Shown: piece by piece, positions 28,656-41,911 of the stretch | Layout of the letters: every line of letters starts with the position of its first letter | Numbering within the stretch: the first letter of the stretch is position 1 | Assembly (NCBI GenBank): GCA_036169595.1 | Contig: CM069765.1 | Span: 8,505,001 to 8,569,000 of the forward strand | DNA from: Dictyostelium firmibasis | Taxonomy: Eukaryota; Evosea; Eumycetozoa; Dictyosteliales; Dictyosteliaceae | Length of the DNA stretch: 64,000 nucleotides | Direction of reading: 5' to 3' | Made by a program: the position numbers and the translations under genes | The notes under the pieces: generated by a model | What the model was told of the DNA's origin: nothing | Seen by the model: the letters and a program-made list of their open reading frames with translations, nothing else | The model's database searches: none

Positions 28656-29782
28656 ATGAATTTAAAATCAAATATTAGAGGACCAAATATATCAAAGGTT
28701 TATTTAAATATATATGATTTACATCCAAGTATGTAATTAATTACAGTACTTGATCATTACATGTAATATTGGTTTTAATATAAAAAAATATTAATATGTT
28801 AAATAATAAAAAAAAATAGTAAATAATATTGGGCATTGTTTAGGTGTTGGATTATTTCATTCAGCAGTTGAGATAAATGGTAATGAAATTGGATTTAGTG
28901 GACATGAATGGAGTTTTTCAGGTGTATATGAAATAAAACCAAAAACAGCGACAGGTGTAGTATTTAGAGAATCATTATATATGGGTGATATAACATTATC
29001 AGAAAGACAACTTCAATCAATAATTGATAATATATCTGAAGATTTCCCTGGTAAATCTTATCATCCTTTAAAAAAGTATATATATATATATATTTATATA
29101 AAAAAAATTAAATTAAATTAATATTAATATTGATTTTTTTTTTTTTAAAAGAAATTGTAATACATTTTCAAATGAATTCATAAAGAGATTATTAAATAAA
29201 GAAATTCCAAATTATGTGAATAGATTAGCATTTATTGGGACATTTTTTTCATGTCTTTTACCAAAATCATTTGGGTTTATACCACAAGAACCAGTGTCAA
29301 ATAGTGTAGATAGTAAAGGTAAAGGTAGTAATAGTGGAGGTAATAATATTATACCATTTTCAGGTAAAGGACATTCATTATCAGGTGATAATGATGGTCC
29401 AAAACCTATATATATACCAGATGTTAGTTATAATAAAGATGGTAGTAATAGATTAAATTTTTATGGTTCTGATAATGATACCTCTAGTAGTAGTAGTAAT
29501 AGTGGTGGTAGCGGTGATAGTAGTAATGGTAACTCTCCAAATTTATCAAATAAAAATGATGAAGAAGAAAGAAGAAAAAGAATTTTAATTGCTGCAAATA
29601 ACAGATATATGCAAAATAATAATATTGAAAATAATAACATTAATACCAATACTAATTTAGAATCATCTCCATCTAACACAAATCCAGAATTTTCATCAGA
29701 CTCTTCAAGTAGTGGTACACCACCAACCTTATCTGATTCACTATCACCAACAATTTCATCTCCATTAATATCTGGAAAATAA
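28656..29782 (+). CDS. PPPDE (DeSI-like) cysteine peptidase
   Basis: Three exons, 28656-28728, 28844-29075 and 29152-29782, all with GT..AG sites in frame; 311 residues. The first 130 residues are a PPPDE domain: VYLNIYDLH, GLFHSAVEI with catalytic His 30, the GVYEIKPKTA loop, and KNCNTFSNEF with catalytic Cys 104. Human DeSI-1/2 of this fold remove SUMO or ubiquitin or act on S-palmitoyl groups, so the substrate here is open. After the domain come CLLPKSFGF and a Ser/Asn/Gly-rich disordered tail of about 180 residues. The gene is convergent with the small gene at 29966. Confidence 0.88.
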
Positions 29783-29783
29783 A

Positions 29784-29818
<35 letters not shown>

Positions 29819-29965
29819 TGATGTATATATAAATTATTTATTTTTCTAGAATAAAATCTATATTTTATTTGTATATTGCACAATATACAAATTCTTTTTA
29901 TTTCATTTTTAAAATTATTTTTATAAAAAGAATTAGAGTTACAGTTGTCTTTTTTTTTTTTTTTT

Positions 29966-30246
29966 TTAAAGACCTAAACCTTGAGTAACACTAGCAAGAT
30001 CAAATAATAATCCACTTACAAGACCACCAACTAAACTAGCTGAAACTTTATTTTCATCAAATGATTGATTCTTTAATTGAGATGATGATACACTACTGTT
30101 GGCAGAGACAGCGTTAACTTTTGAGATTGAAGAGATTGATTCTATTATTATAAATAAAATGCAGGTTAGATTAAATGTTTTTTTTTTTTTTTAGTTATTT
30201 TTATTTATTTTTCTAAAAGCTTTGGATATTTACTAAAGAGAGACAT
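29966..30246 (-). CDS. 62-residue small protein A of a tandem pair
   Basis: A 13-nt first exon (30246-30234, ATG TCT CTC TTT A) and a 176-nt second exon (30141-29966) are joined across a 92-bp intron (A|GTAAATAT .. AATAG|AATC). The peptide begins MSLFKSISSISKVNA, has a Ser/Asn middle, and ends in a hydrophobic Gly-rich tail (SLVGGLVSGLLFDL .. GLGL). Start, intron site and length are all matched by copy B. The MS-[IL]-FKSIS start recalls the short N-termini of Dictyostelium developmental small-protein families (hssA/sigN type), but membership is not certain. Function unknown. Confidence 0.75.
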
Positions 30247-30855
30247 TTCAGTTGATTATTATTTTTTTTGGTTTTATAAAGTTTTGATTTATTTTGATTT
30301 GATTTTTGTTTTTTTTTTATTTCTATTTATACATATTTTTTTTATAGACTATTTTTATTTTATCTATTTTTTTTATATTATAAATTAATTAAAATTAATT
30401 AATAAAAAATATTTGATACCGATTATATATATATTTGTAAATTTTTTTGAATAGTTTGGTAGAAAAAAAAAAAAAAAACAAATATTTCCTTTTACAAAAA
30501 AAAATAGGAAAAAAAAAATAGAAAAACGAAAAATATGGGGGGGTGGTTGTGCATTATTAATAATAATTATTTTTGTTATTTAAAATATAATCACAATGAC
30601 TTCTATGAATTTTAATATGAAAAAAATTAAATTTAAAAAATCATATTAATAAATAAATAAAAAAATAAATAAAAATTTAAAAAAGGTATGGGAAAAAAAA
30701 AAAAAAAAAAACAAAAAAAAAAAGAAAATAAAATTTTAAAATTTTTTAAATAATAAAAATATTACACATTATTATTTTTTATTATTATTATTTTATTTAA
30801 TTTAATTTTCATGTTTTTATTATTAATAAAGATAATAATATAAAATTGAAATCAT
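30247..30855. other. Promoter spacer between small genes A and B
   Basis: An A/T-rich 609-bp region upstream of small gene A and downstream of B. The only G/C-rich spot is the G-box-like element at 30537-30552. No RNA gene was seen. Confidence 0.5.
30537..30552 (+). promoter_or_regulatory. G-box-like element upstream of small gene A
   Basis: GGGGGGGTGGTTGTGC lies about 290 bp upstream of the start at 30246, in a region otherwise nearly free of G and C. G/T boxes of this form bind the GbfA factor in post-aggregative genes, so developmental control of gene A is plausible. Motif likeness only. Confidence 0.4.
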
Positions 30856-31049
30856 TTAAAGACCTAATCCTGCAGTGACAGTTCCAAGTTCAAATAATAA
30901 TCCACTAACAAGACCACCAACTAAACCAACTGAAACTTTATTTTCACCATATGATTGATTGTTTAATTGAGATGATGATACAGTACTATTGATAGTGGTA
31001 GAGTTAACTTTTGAGATGGTTGAGATTGATTCTTTAATTTATATATGAA

Positions 31050-31080
<31 letters not shown>

Positions 31081-31138
31081 TTTTATTCATATTAAATTTC
31101 TATTCATATTAAATTTTATACCTACTAAAGATTGACAT
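30856..31138 (-). CDS. 62-residue small protein B of a tandem pair
   Basis: Exons 31138-31126 (13 nt) and 31031-30856 (176 nt), intron with A|GTAGGTAT donor and TTTAAAG|AATC-type acceptor. The peptide starts MSIFKSISTISKVNS and ends SVGLVGGLVSGLLFEL .. TAGLGL. It is collinear with copy A without gaps; most changes fall in the Ser/Asn middle. The conserved hydrophobic tail suggests a membrane- or assembly-related role (inference). Confidence 0.75.
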
Positions 31139-31855
<717 letters not shown>

Positions 31856-32223
31856 ATGATGAATATTGAAGAATTAGAAACATTTAGAGATTACCAATTA
31901 TTATGTTTACTAAATATAGGATCGTACGTTTTAAAGGATACCTATAAAAAGAGAAATAAAACCCAATTTACCAATAAATCATATTTAAAACAATTAGAGG
32001 TATTACAATCTGAAAATATAAATAAAAATGGTATTTGGCATATTTCTTCAACTTCTGAATTATTATTAAGTCCGCTAAACAATAATAAATCAAAAATAAC
32101 ATTATCACCTCAACAAATTAAAGAAAATAAAGCAATTGAAATTATTAAATTAATTGATAAAAATAGTATATTTTATAAACACACACATAAACACATAAAT
32201 GTGCAACCACATACTAATTTATC

Positions 32224-32264
<41 letters not shown>

Positions 32265-34602
32265 ATATATATTAAAGATAAAATAGATAAATTTGAAAAT
32301 CTTAAAATAAGATTAATAGAAAATATTGAAATTTTAAATGAATCAAATAAAGGATATTTCACGAAAGAAAGAGTAGAGGAGATTATTAACAATAATGGTA
32401 ATAATAAAAATTTTGATGAAAATGATCAATTTACAAAGAAATTAATTAAAGAATCAAATGAATTATTTAAAAATAGAAAATTTAAAGAATCATTAGAATA
32501 CTATAATTCAAAATTAATTTTATGTAAAAATAAAGATAGTGGTAGTAGTAGTAGTAATAATAGCGAAAAAATTAATGTAAAAGGATATTGTGAAGATGAA
32601 GATGAATCTAAATTATTTAAAATTAAATCATATGGATATTTAGGATCATCAATGTGTGATTATGAAATTTATAGAGAATTAACAGAATCTAAAAATAGTA
32701 TTAATGAAATAGTTACATTGGAATACAAAGATTTAATATCACTTGATAAATTAAAGTACTCTTTATCATATGATCCATTCAACTCTGAATCACATTATCA
32801 AATGGCTTTTTTACTTTGTAAAAATAGTAATGCATATTATAATTTAGCCTTAAATCATTTAGAGATTTCAATTTTATTAAATCCAATTAATGAAAAATAT
32901 AAGAAACTTCAATCAATGATTTTAGAGAAACTATTAATTAAAAAAGCAAATATTAATAATAATAATAATAATAATAAGGATGATGATAAAGAATCTATTG
33001 AAAACTTTGAATTAGCAGCAATTGAATATGTTAAAAATAATCCAATTCCATTAGAATTTCAATCATATAATAATGATATCGAACAACTTTATCAATTATC
33101 ATTAAAATTTAGTGATTATAATAATATCAATAACGATAACGATAGAAATAATGATAAATTATATGATTATAAATTATCAATGGATTTATTATATCAAGGA
33201 TCATTGTTAAAACCATTAGAATCCTATAATGAAGTCGAAAAAAAGAAATTTTATACTACACTCTCAAACATACTTTTAGAAATTGGCTTTAGATATTTTA
33301 ATGGTTGTGGTTACCTTGATGCTGATAATGTTTGCTCTCTATATTATTTTGGTTTAGTTACAAAACAATTCACATTATTCAATTCAAATTGTTTTCATTT
33401 AACTACATTGGCATTTATGTTTAGTTTTCCAAATAGAAATGTACCAAAACCAATCCTAGATTCTATAATTTTACCAATGCTTTTAAAAGGTTCTTCTATG
33501 TAAGTTAATATTTTATATAATTATATAAAAATTTTAGTATTGTAAAGTAAAATATATTAATTTATTAATTTTTTATAGTGGTAATTTAAAATGTCAAAAA
33601 TTATATTGTTTACTTACAGGTAAAGATTTAAATAAAACATTTAAAAACATTGGTAGCAGTGAATCAATTGAAGAAATTCAAAGAAAGAGAATGAATGAAA
33701 AGATACAAAATGATGATCAATATGATTTTGTAACTAAACAATATGAATACAATAGTATAAAAAGATCTAATAAAGGATCAAAAAAACAAATCGATAGATT
33801 AATTAAAACATTTGATTTAAAGAGTCAATTCCTTGATTTAATTGATAGTGGTAATAATAGTACTGATGAAAAATTAATTCAAGCAAATAAATATTTAATT
33901 GATGCATTGAAATTAGAATATCATTCAATTAGAATACCAAGTATAAAAGAGAATTTAATAATTAATCGTTTAATTAAATTTATTGATGATCATTCGTCAA
34001 TTAAAAAATTAAATAACGTTGGCGCTATTGTTGTTGATCAAGAGGATATTAAAAATGCAAGATTAGTATTATTATCATTAACAATTAGAAAACCAATTCC
34101 AAATTTTAAAGAATTCATCAATGACTCAATCAATCAATTTCCAAATGAAATTGAATTCATTTTTTATCGTGCTATGAATTTTAGATTAAATAATGATCCA
34201 AAATCTGCACAATTAGATTTTAATTCAATCATTGAATTATGTGGTGGTGGTGGTAGTAGTAGTGATGATAACAATTTCCCATTAAAATATTTATATTATC
34301 AAGGTGTAAATAGATTCTATTGTGGATCAATTTCAGAATCAGATTGTAATGATATCATAAAAATATTTAAATCATATATTGATAAAAGTTTTAAAGAAGA
34401 ACTCACCTATAAAGTACCAGAGTTATCTTACTTTATCTCCTTAATTTATATTATGAATAATGATTTGGAACAAAGTAAAGAATGGTTTAAAAAATCAATC
34501 AATTTCGAAAAATCTCAATTACCTTGTTTTATTGATCAAGATTATGAAATTAAAAAAATGGTTGAATCGAAATTGGTTCCAGTGGATAGTAAAAAAAAAT
34601 AA
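31856..34602 (+). CDS. Unrecognised protein with TPR-like helical repeats
   Basis: Exons 31856-32165, 32278-33499 and 33579-34602 give 851 residues (ATG doublet at 31856/31859). Intron 1 (32166-32277) carries a run of about 39 A just before the acceptor TTAAAG; intron 2 has GTAAGT..ATAG. The stretch ESNELFKNRKFKESLEYYNS and later blocks such as NAYYNLALNHLEISILLNP and YYFGLVTKQF look like tetratricopeptide helices; the C-terminal third has FIFYRAMNFRLNNDPKSAQL and LIYIMNNDLEQSKEWFKKS of the same type. There are no catalytic residues. It is probably a scaffold or chaperone-type adaptor, unassigned. Confidence 0.75.
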
Positions 34603-35124
34603 AAAAAATAACAAAATAAAAAAAAAAAAAATTGCCAGAAATGGACCAACAACAATTCCTTTTTTTTTACATATAAAAATTGAAAAATTAATAAAATGTA
34701 CCCTTTTGAAAATGTAGTGATTATTATTGTTTAATTTTCTTAAATCATGATGTAATTAAAAAAAATAATTAAAAAAAGTACTACTTTTATTCATTAGACC
34801 CTATTACAATTTATATTTTATTTATAATAATAAAAATTGGTGTATAAATATTAAACTCAATATTATAGTGAATTGTAAAAAATTAATTTATTCTAACTAA
34901 ATGCTTATTGTTTAATAATGGTTTATAATATCAATAAAATTTCCCTTATTTGGAAACGAAGTGATTGATTTTTTTTTCTTTTTTATTGAAAAAATTAAAA
35001 TTATTTGAAAAAAAAAATTCGAAAAAAAAAAAAAAGTAATTCAAAAAATTTTTTTGTTGGTTGTCTTGTTTTTTTTTTCACAACCAAAAAAACACAAACA
35101 AAACCAAATAAAAATATGCAATAA
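34603..35124. other. Intergenic spacer before the Rad5-like gene
   Basis: An A/T spacer between two same-strand genes. Near its end a minimal upstream ORF (ATG CAA TAA, 35116-35124) directly abuts the start codon at 35125. No RNA gene seen. Confidence 0.5.
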
Positions 35125-35851
35125 ATGAATATTAGAGATAAAAAAAATAATTATAACTCTATTGATATAACGGATGATGATAATGATGATGATGATATAG
35201 CTTCAACACAACCAGATTTCACAACAACTGATATATTTTCTGTGGATTGGTCAGCACCCACACCTTCGCCGCATAAAAAACAAAAAACAAAAACAAATAA
35301 TAGTAATAATAATAGTAATAATAAAAATAATAATAAAAATAATAATAAAAATAATAGTTTTGATGAAGATATTTTTTTTGAAATTGAGGATTATAATCAT
35401 GAAGCAAGGAGATTGGAATTCGAAAAATACATTTCAATTGATGATGATGAAGAAATCATTGAGGATTATATACCATTAGTAGACTCTGAAAACTGTCGTA
35501 TCACAATTGATTTTAGTAAGGATGAAGAGGATGATGAAGATGACGCAATAAATAAAATTACAAAAAGACAAACAACATCAACAACAAAAACAACAACAAC
35601 ACCTCAAAAACAACAACAGAATACCCCAACTTCATCACAACAGAGATCACAAAATATAAAACCTCAACAAACTACTCCACAAACATCACCATTATCATCA
35701 CAAAAAAATAATAGTAATAGTAATAACAACAATAACAATAATAATAACCTTAATGATTTATTAGAAAGAGAGGATCCAAATACAGATAATGACAAAGATT
35801 GGTATAAAAATATTAATGATAGACTACTAAATTATCAACATTTTGAAATAC

Positions 35852-35913
<62 letters not shown>

Positions 35914-38900
35914 TCAGAGATATTACCAAGCAATAGAATACCAAATAAATGGTTATTATATGTTGGTGAATTTAATGAATGCGAATTTAAACAATTAGAT
36001 ATCGATTCAATAGTTAGAAGTGGTGATAAATTATTTATAAAAAAGAGTGAAGATAGTAATGAATTGGAAGCTTTTACAATGAATACTAGAGTTGCAAGAA
36101 AAGTTGGTATTATCAAAATTAACAATACCCATATTATACCCGTAATTAGAAAGAATTATTGTAGAATGGTTGCAACCATATCAATGATGTATAGAGAAAT
36201 CGATAATAGTGGTGCTCAAACTGGTCTCTACGGTAATGCTGATGGTATATGTAATGTTCAAGTTTACATATCTAATATAACAGAGATCGATGATAAAGTC
36301 GATAAAATTGAACCACCCGTTGGTGAAGTTGTTGGTTCCTCTCTTTATTTAGCATTAGGTAGATTATTAAGAGATTTTCAACGTAAAGGTTCAATACAAA
36401 TTAAAAGTAGTGGTGATTTTGGTGGAGGTGGTTTCGGTGGTTATGGTGGTGAAGATGATGAAAGTTATTATAGAAATGATGGAGATAATTTAGTTTCAAA
36501 AAAATTAGATAAAATTGAACAACCGAAATGGTTAAAATCAAACCTATTGGAACATCAACTTGAAGGTGTATGGTGGATGAGAAAGAGAGAATTGGAACCA
36601 TTCATCACTAATGGTCAAACTCTATCGGAACATTGGATAGTTTATCAATCGAAATCTATTGGTGTCACATTTTTTTATAATTCATTTTGTGATAAAATTA
36701 CAATGTTTGAACCAAAAGGTAGAAAATCAATTTCTGGTGGTATGTTGTGTGATAAAATGGGACTTGGTAAAACATTGATGAGCTTATCATTATCTCTATC
36801 AAATCATCCAATTCATTCATCAAATGAAATTCACAAAGAGATTTTAAATGATATTAAACCGCAATTAATTAAAAGAAGAAAGAAATATTTCATTGGTAAT
36901 AATAGTGAATTTTCAAGATTAACAACAAAAGTAACATTACCAAAATCAACATTAATTATATTACCATTTAGCGTATTAAAACAATGGAAGAATCAATTGG
37001 AGTTACATTTACAACCAGAGTTTTTAAATAAACTAAACATTATAGTTTATCATGGTAATAATAGGAAATCAATCACTCAGGATCAATTGAATAATGCTGA
37101 TTTCGTATTTACAACTCATCAAACATTTTCAATAGAATATTCATTTTACGAAAGAGAAAGAAAAAAAAAATCCTCATCAGCAATTTCAACTGCACTAGTA
37201 CCAACGTCGGTAGAAGAAGAAGGAGAAGGTGGAACAGATAATATTAATAGTACCAATACAATAATAAAAAAAAAACCAATATCGTCTAAATTTACAATCA
37301 TACCACCACCATTATTATGTATCCATTGGTGGAGGGTTATAATTGATGAATCACATAAGTTTAAACATAAATCATTATTTTTTAGATCGCTACAAAATTT
37401 AGACTCTGTTAATCGTTGGTGTTTAACTGGTACACCTTATCAAAATAATTGTACCGATTTATTTCCAATGTTATACTTTTTAAATGTTTTTCCAATAGCT
37501 AAAAACATTGCAACTTGGAGGAAATTGATTGAATCTATTCAAAATCAAGCTGAAAAGAAAAGAATTTTAAAGAAGTATTTAAATCCAATCATATTATCCA
37601 GATCTAAAAAAGATTTAAAATTAAAACAGAATCAAATTCATGAAGAATTGGTTGAATTAGAATTCGATCAAGATGAATCTGATGCCTATGCATTGGTTTT
37701 CAAAGAGTCAAGTGAAACATTTGAAAAGATTCAAGATCGTGGTGACTTAAATCATCATTACAATTTAGTATTACATTTAATTATGAGACTTAGAAGATGT
37801 TGTGACCATTCCTCTTTAATTAAGCCAATTCAATCCACTTTAAATTTAGGTCAATTCTTTTGTTCAAGTTGTTTCCAAGAAATTCCATCGCCACATAATC
37901 AATATCTATTGATATCAGATTGTGATCATGTTTATTGTAAAGATTGTTATCATTATCTATTTCGTAGCAACAATGGTTCAATCTCACAATCAATAACTTG
38001 TGAAAGATGTGACACAAATCCTCTACATTTCTGTATGGAATTACAAGTGGAGAAGTTAAAACAATTAAAAAAGAAACAAAAAGATTTATTTGATAAATTC
38101 AATAAAGATGATTCATCTACCATATCATCATCGTCGACATCGTCACCAACCCAGGTTGGTGGTACATCAACACCAACAAAATTGAAAATTGATCAAACCC
38201 TTACAAATGTAGGTGCAAATTTACTTCAACATCAATTGGATAATATGAAAGCTGTTAGATGCCAATTATTTTCAACAAAAATTAAGGCATTATTAGCCGA
38301 TATTCAAGAAACAATGATTGGTAATGATGAAGAGGAAGACCGTAATAATGAAGATGATGAAGAAATATTACCTTTCGAAGAAGATTTATCTTTTATTTCT
38401 TCCTCAGCTTCTTCTTCAATGAGCAGTAACAAAAACAACAATAGCAATAATTATATGGATGATGATTTAGTAACTAAAGATGATGAATTAGATTTTGAAC
38501 AAACATTTACTGTGACACCAAAAAAAGGTTCAAAAAAGAGAGATACAAATAAAAACAGTAGTAAAAATAAAAGAAAGTCAATTATAGATGATGATAAAAG
38601 TAATTATTCTCCAAAGAAAAAGGATTCTGTACCTACAGATAAGAATGGTAATAAACTAAGGAATGCAAATGGAAAGAATCAATTAAAAGGTTTAGTTTTT
38701 TCACATTGGACAATGTTTTTAGATTTAATTGAAGAATCATTAATTGCAAATCATTGGATAAAAGATGTTGATTTCTGTAGATTCGATGGGAAATTACCAA
38801 TTTCAAAACGTGAATCAATCATTGAATCATTTCAAGCGAAATCAAATAATGGTAATGGTGGTCCTAGATTACTATTAATGTCAATAACATGTGGTGGTGT

Positions 38901-39220
38901 AGGTTTAAATTTAGAACGAGCCAATATCATTTATTTAATGGAACCAAGTTGGACACCTTCAATCGAAGAACAAGCAATTGGTAGAGTCGATCGTATCGGT
39001 CAAACTCGTGATATCATCGTTAAAAGGTTTATCATTAAAAAAACTATTGAAGTGGGTATGTTAAAATTACATTCTGCAAAAAAGAACAATGCAAATGCTT
39101 TCCTCACCGATGATCAAATAGATTTGGAAGAAAATCCAAAATTAACTGTGCTTGAAATGAAAACTTTATTTTTACAAAATGAATTCGATGTTAACCAAGA
39201 ACAACAAGAACATGAACTGC

Positions 39221-39314
<94 letters not shown>

Positions 39315-39360
39315 GCAACAGCAACAGCAACAACAAAAAGAAATTTTTTTAATCGACTAG
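35125..39360 (+). CDS. Rad5/HLTF-like SNF2 ATPase with internal RING finger
   Basis: Single exon, 1411 residues. Order: acidic/Asn/Gln-rich N-terminus; a HIRAN-like region (about 270-395; LYVGEFNECEF, TRVARKVGIIKINNTHIIPV); SNF2 N-lobe from LLEHQLEGVWWM (about 473) with Walker A DKMGLGKT (about 542) and DESH (about 740); a C3HC4-type RING (about 912-968; CSSC, CDHVYCKDCYHY, CERC) placed between the lobes; helicase C with FSHWTMFLDLIEE, GGVGLNLERAN and the arginine-finger motif AIGRVDRIGQTR (about 1270); terminal poly-Gln. HIRAN plus RING-in-SNF2 is the Rad5/HLTF design: replication-fork remodelling and PCNA polyubiquitination in DNA damage tolerance. Rad16-type repair proteins share the RING but lack HIRAN. 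Confidence 0.87.
39220..39335 (+). repeat. (CAA)n poly-Gln tract at the C-terminus of the Rad5-like protein
   Basis: About 37 Gln codons, mostly CAA with some CAG at the end, followed by only KEIFLID before the stop. Confidence 0.93.
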
Positions 39361-40303
39361 GAGGCGAATTGAAAAAAAAAAAAAAAAATTAAAATTTTAA
39401 AAATCCAAATAAGGAAAAAAAAAGTAAAATTTAACAAACAAAAAAGAAAAAAAATGAAAAAACGAAATAGAATCGTAATCTATTTTTATCTTTTCTATAA
39501 TTTTTTTTCTTCATCAGTATAAAAATAAAAAAAATAAAAAAAAAGAAATTGGTAATAGATTTATTTTTTTTATTTTCAACCAAAAACAACAATTTCTAAA
39601 AAAAAAAAAAAAATAAAAAATTCCCCTTTTTTTGTTAAAACATAAAAGGTTTTATCATTTTTATACTTCCAGGCTATAGCAGCACCAGCATTTGACCATA
39701 TTTTAATTCACCTAAGTGCAAAATAAATAAAAAATATAAAAGGTAAATAATTCTAATAAATTTGAAATCTGCAAACCAAATCTCAAACCAAATTTTATTT
39801 TTTTATATTTTATTTATTTAATTTTTTCAAAATAAAAAATTCAGAAAACTATAAAAAGAAAAATGGTATTATTTAATATTATTGTATGTAAGAAATGAAA
39901 AAAAGTATGAAAAAAAAATTTTATTATATAATTTTATTTTATTTATTTTGTTTTGTTTGATTGATTTTATTTTTTTTTTAAAAAAAAATTAAAAAAAAAA
40001 AAAAAAGAAAAAAGAAATAGTTTATTGTATAAAATTATTATAGTTTATTGTATAAAATTTTATTGTATTATATATAGTTTATTGTATTTGATTTAATTTA
40101 TTTTATTTGAACAGAAATTAGCCAATTTGTTATCCATATTGTTTTAAAAAAAAATAAAAAATTTTATGAGAATTCCCCATATAAAATTTTTTTTTTAGTT
40201 TTTTTAAAAATATTTTTTTTTTTTTTTTTTTTTTTGTTCAAAAAAATAAAAATCTTTTTCTTGCAAAGTGTATCCACTCTATTAATAGTAATATCTCATT
40301 ATT

Positions 40304-40389
<86 letters not shown>

Positions 40390-40419
40390 TAATAATAATA
40401 ATAATAGTAAATAAATAAA
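39361..40419. other. Intergenic spacer with a short G/C-enriched block
   Basis: Mostly homopolymers and A/T repeats. The block 39662-39730 has near-normal base composition and is preceded by an acceptor-like TATACTTCCAG; see findings. An (AAT)n tract lies at about 40306-40407 just before the next start codon, probably in the 5' untranslated region. Confidence 0.5.
40306..40410 (+). repeat. (AAT)n microsatellite immediately upstream of an FNIP gene
   Basis: About 33 AAT units ending about 10 bp before the ATG at 40420, so it is probably in the leader or core promoter. Confidence 0.9.
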
Positions 40420-41865
40420 ATGAATAACCTAATAATAACATGTAATAATTGTAACAAAAATGAAAAATTATTTTTTGATTGTTGGAGGAATGAAATTATT
40501 AGAAACAAAATACAATTTCATACAAGATTATATAATGTTCATTCAACGATCAAAATGACAATAAATCAATATTCAACTTTCAAATATAAAGGATATATTG
40601 AAAATTTAATTTTTGTTAACCATGAGGAAGATTCAGATTTAAAAGTTGAGAGTTCAATAGTAAAAGAATTAAATAAAAAAGAAGTTTCACCACCAATAAA
40701 ATTATCAGAATTAATAGTGAGTGGTTGTGAAGATAGTATATTCACCTATTCAATTAAAACAATAAAATTTAATGATACATTTAATGAAGCAATGAATAAT
40801 ATTAAATTTTTAGATTCAGTCAAAAGTTTAGAATTTGGATCATTATTTAATCAATCATTGGATGGTGGTTGGTTACCTACTAAAATAGAATCATTGAAAT
40901 TTGGAATTTCATTTCAACAAAATATAAATAATAATGTTTTACCTGAATCATTAGAGAATTTATATTTATGTAATGAATATAAAGGTATTATAATGGCAGG
41001 TTCAATTCCAAGTAAAGTTAAAAATTTAGATTATACAGCCAAACTAAATCTATCAATTCCAATACCAATATCAACTATAAATTTAAAATTTGAAGATACA
41101 TACAATGCAATCATTAAAGAAGGTTACATTCCACATAATGTAGAAAATATTGAATTTAATGAAGAGTTTAACCGTGAAATTAAACCAGGTTCACTACCAC
41201 CATCAGTTAGATCAATTAAATTCAGTCCAAAATTCAATCAATCAATTCGTGGTGTATTTCAAGTGAACGTATTACCAGCAAATTTAAAAAATTTAGAATT
41301 TGGTTTAGAATTTAATCAACCATTAACAGCTGCAATGTTACCAACATCTTTAACATCAATTAAATTTGGTAATAATTTTAATCCACTTTTATCTTCGTCA
41401 ATGACTGGTTTATTTTTACATACAAATTTAGTTTCTTTAGAATTTGGTAATCAATTCAAAGCCATCATTCCAACAACTACACTCCCTTCAAAAACTTTAA
41501 CTCATTTAAATTTAGGTGGTTTTAATGAAAATCTATCAATGTTAAAAGATACTTTCAATGAATGTGAATCTTTAAAGTCATTAGTGCTAGAAAATTTTAA
41601 TCAATATATTAAACCAGGTGATTTACCATCAAATTTAACTTTTTTATCATTGGGTAGTACATTTGATAAACCAATTGAAAAAGATATACTCCCTTTCACT
41701 TTAAAGGTATTAGAAATTAAAAATTCAAAATATTCCCACCAATTAATTCAAAATAATTTACCAAAATCATTGGATAAATTAATAATTTATTTTGGTACTG
41801 CAAGTTTATTAAATAATTTTAGTGTCGACTATTTTTGTAATAAAATTACAAAAATAAAATTATAA
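40420..41865 (+). CDS. FNIP-repeat protein, 481 residues
   Basis: Single exon. The N-terminus LFFDCWRNEIIRNKI is the family opening seen also in the first gene of the window. The rest is about 14 FNIP-type repeats of about 22 residues, with the form FNQSLDGGWLPTKIESLKFG and phrases such as EFNREIKPGSLPPSVRSIKF. FNIP repeats form leucine-rich-repeat-like solenoids and are greatly expanded in Dictyostelium; most such proteins have no known role. It is convergent with the 2017-residue FNIP gene, 46 bp apart. Confidence 0.9.
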   Translation: MNNLIITCNNCNKNEKLFFDCWRNEIIRNKIQFHTRLYNVHSTIKMTINQYSTFKYKGYIENLIFVNHEEDSDLKVESSIVKELNKKEVSPPIKLSELIVSGCEDSIFTYSIKTIKFNDTFNEAMNNIKFLDSVKSLEFGSLFNQSLDGGWLPTKIESLKFGISFQQNINNNVLPESLENLYLCNEYKGIIMAGSIPSKVKNLDYTAKLNLSIPIPISTINLKFEDTYNAIIKEGYIPHNVENIEFNEEFNREIKPGSLPPSVRSIKFSPKFNQSIRGVFQVNVLPANLKNLEFGLEFNQPLTAAMLPTSLTSIKFGNNFNPLLSSSMTGLFLHTNLVSLEFGNQFKAIIPTTTLPSKTLTHLNLGGFNENLSMLKDTFNECESLKSLVLENFNQYIKPGDLPSNLTFLSLGSTFDKPIEKDILPFTLKVLEIKNSKYSHQLIQNNLPKSLDKLIIYFGTASLLNNFSVDYFCNKITKIKL

Positions 41866-41911
41866 TTTAATTAAATATAAAAAAATAAAATTAAACTTTT
41901 TTTTACTTGAA

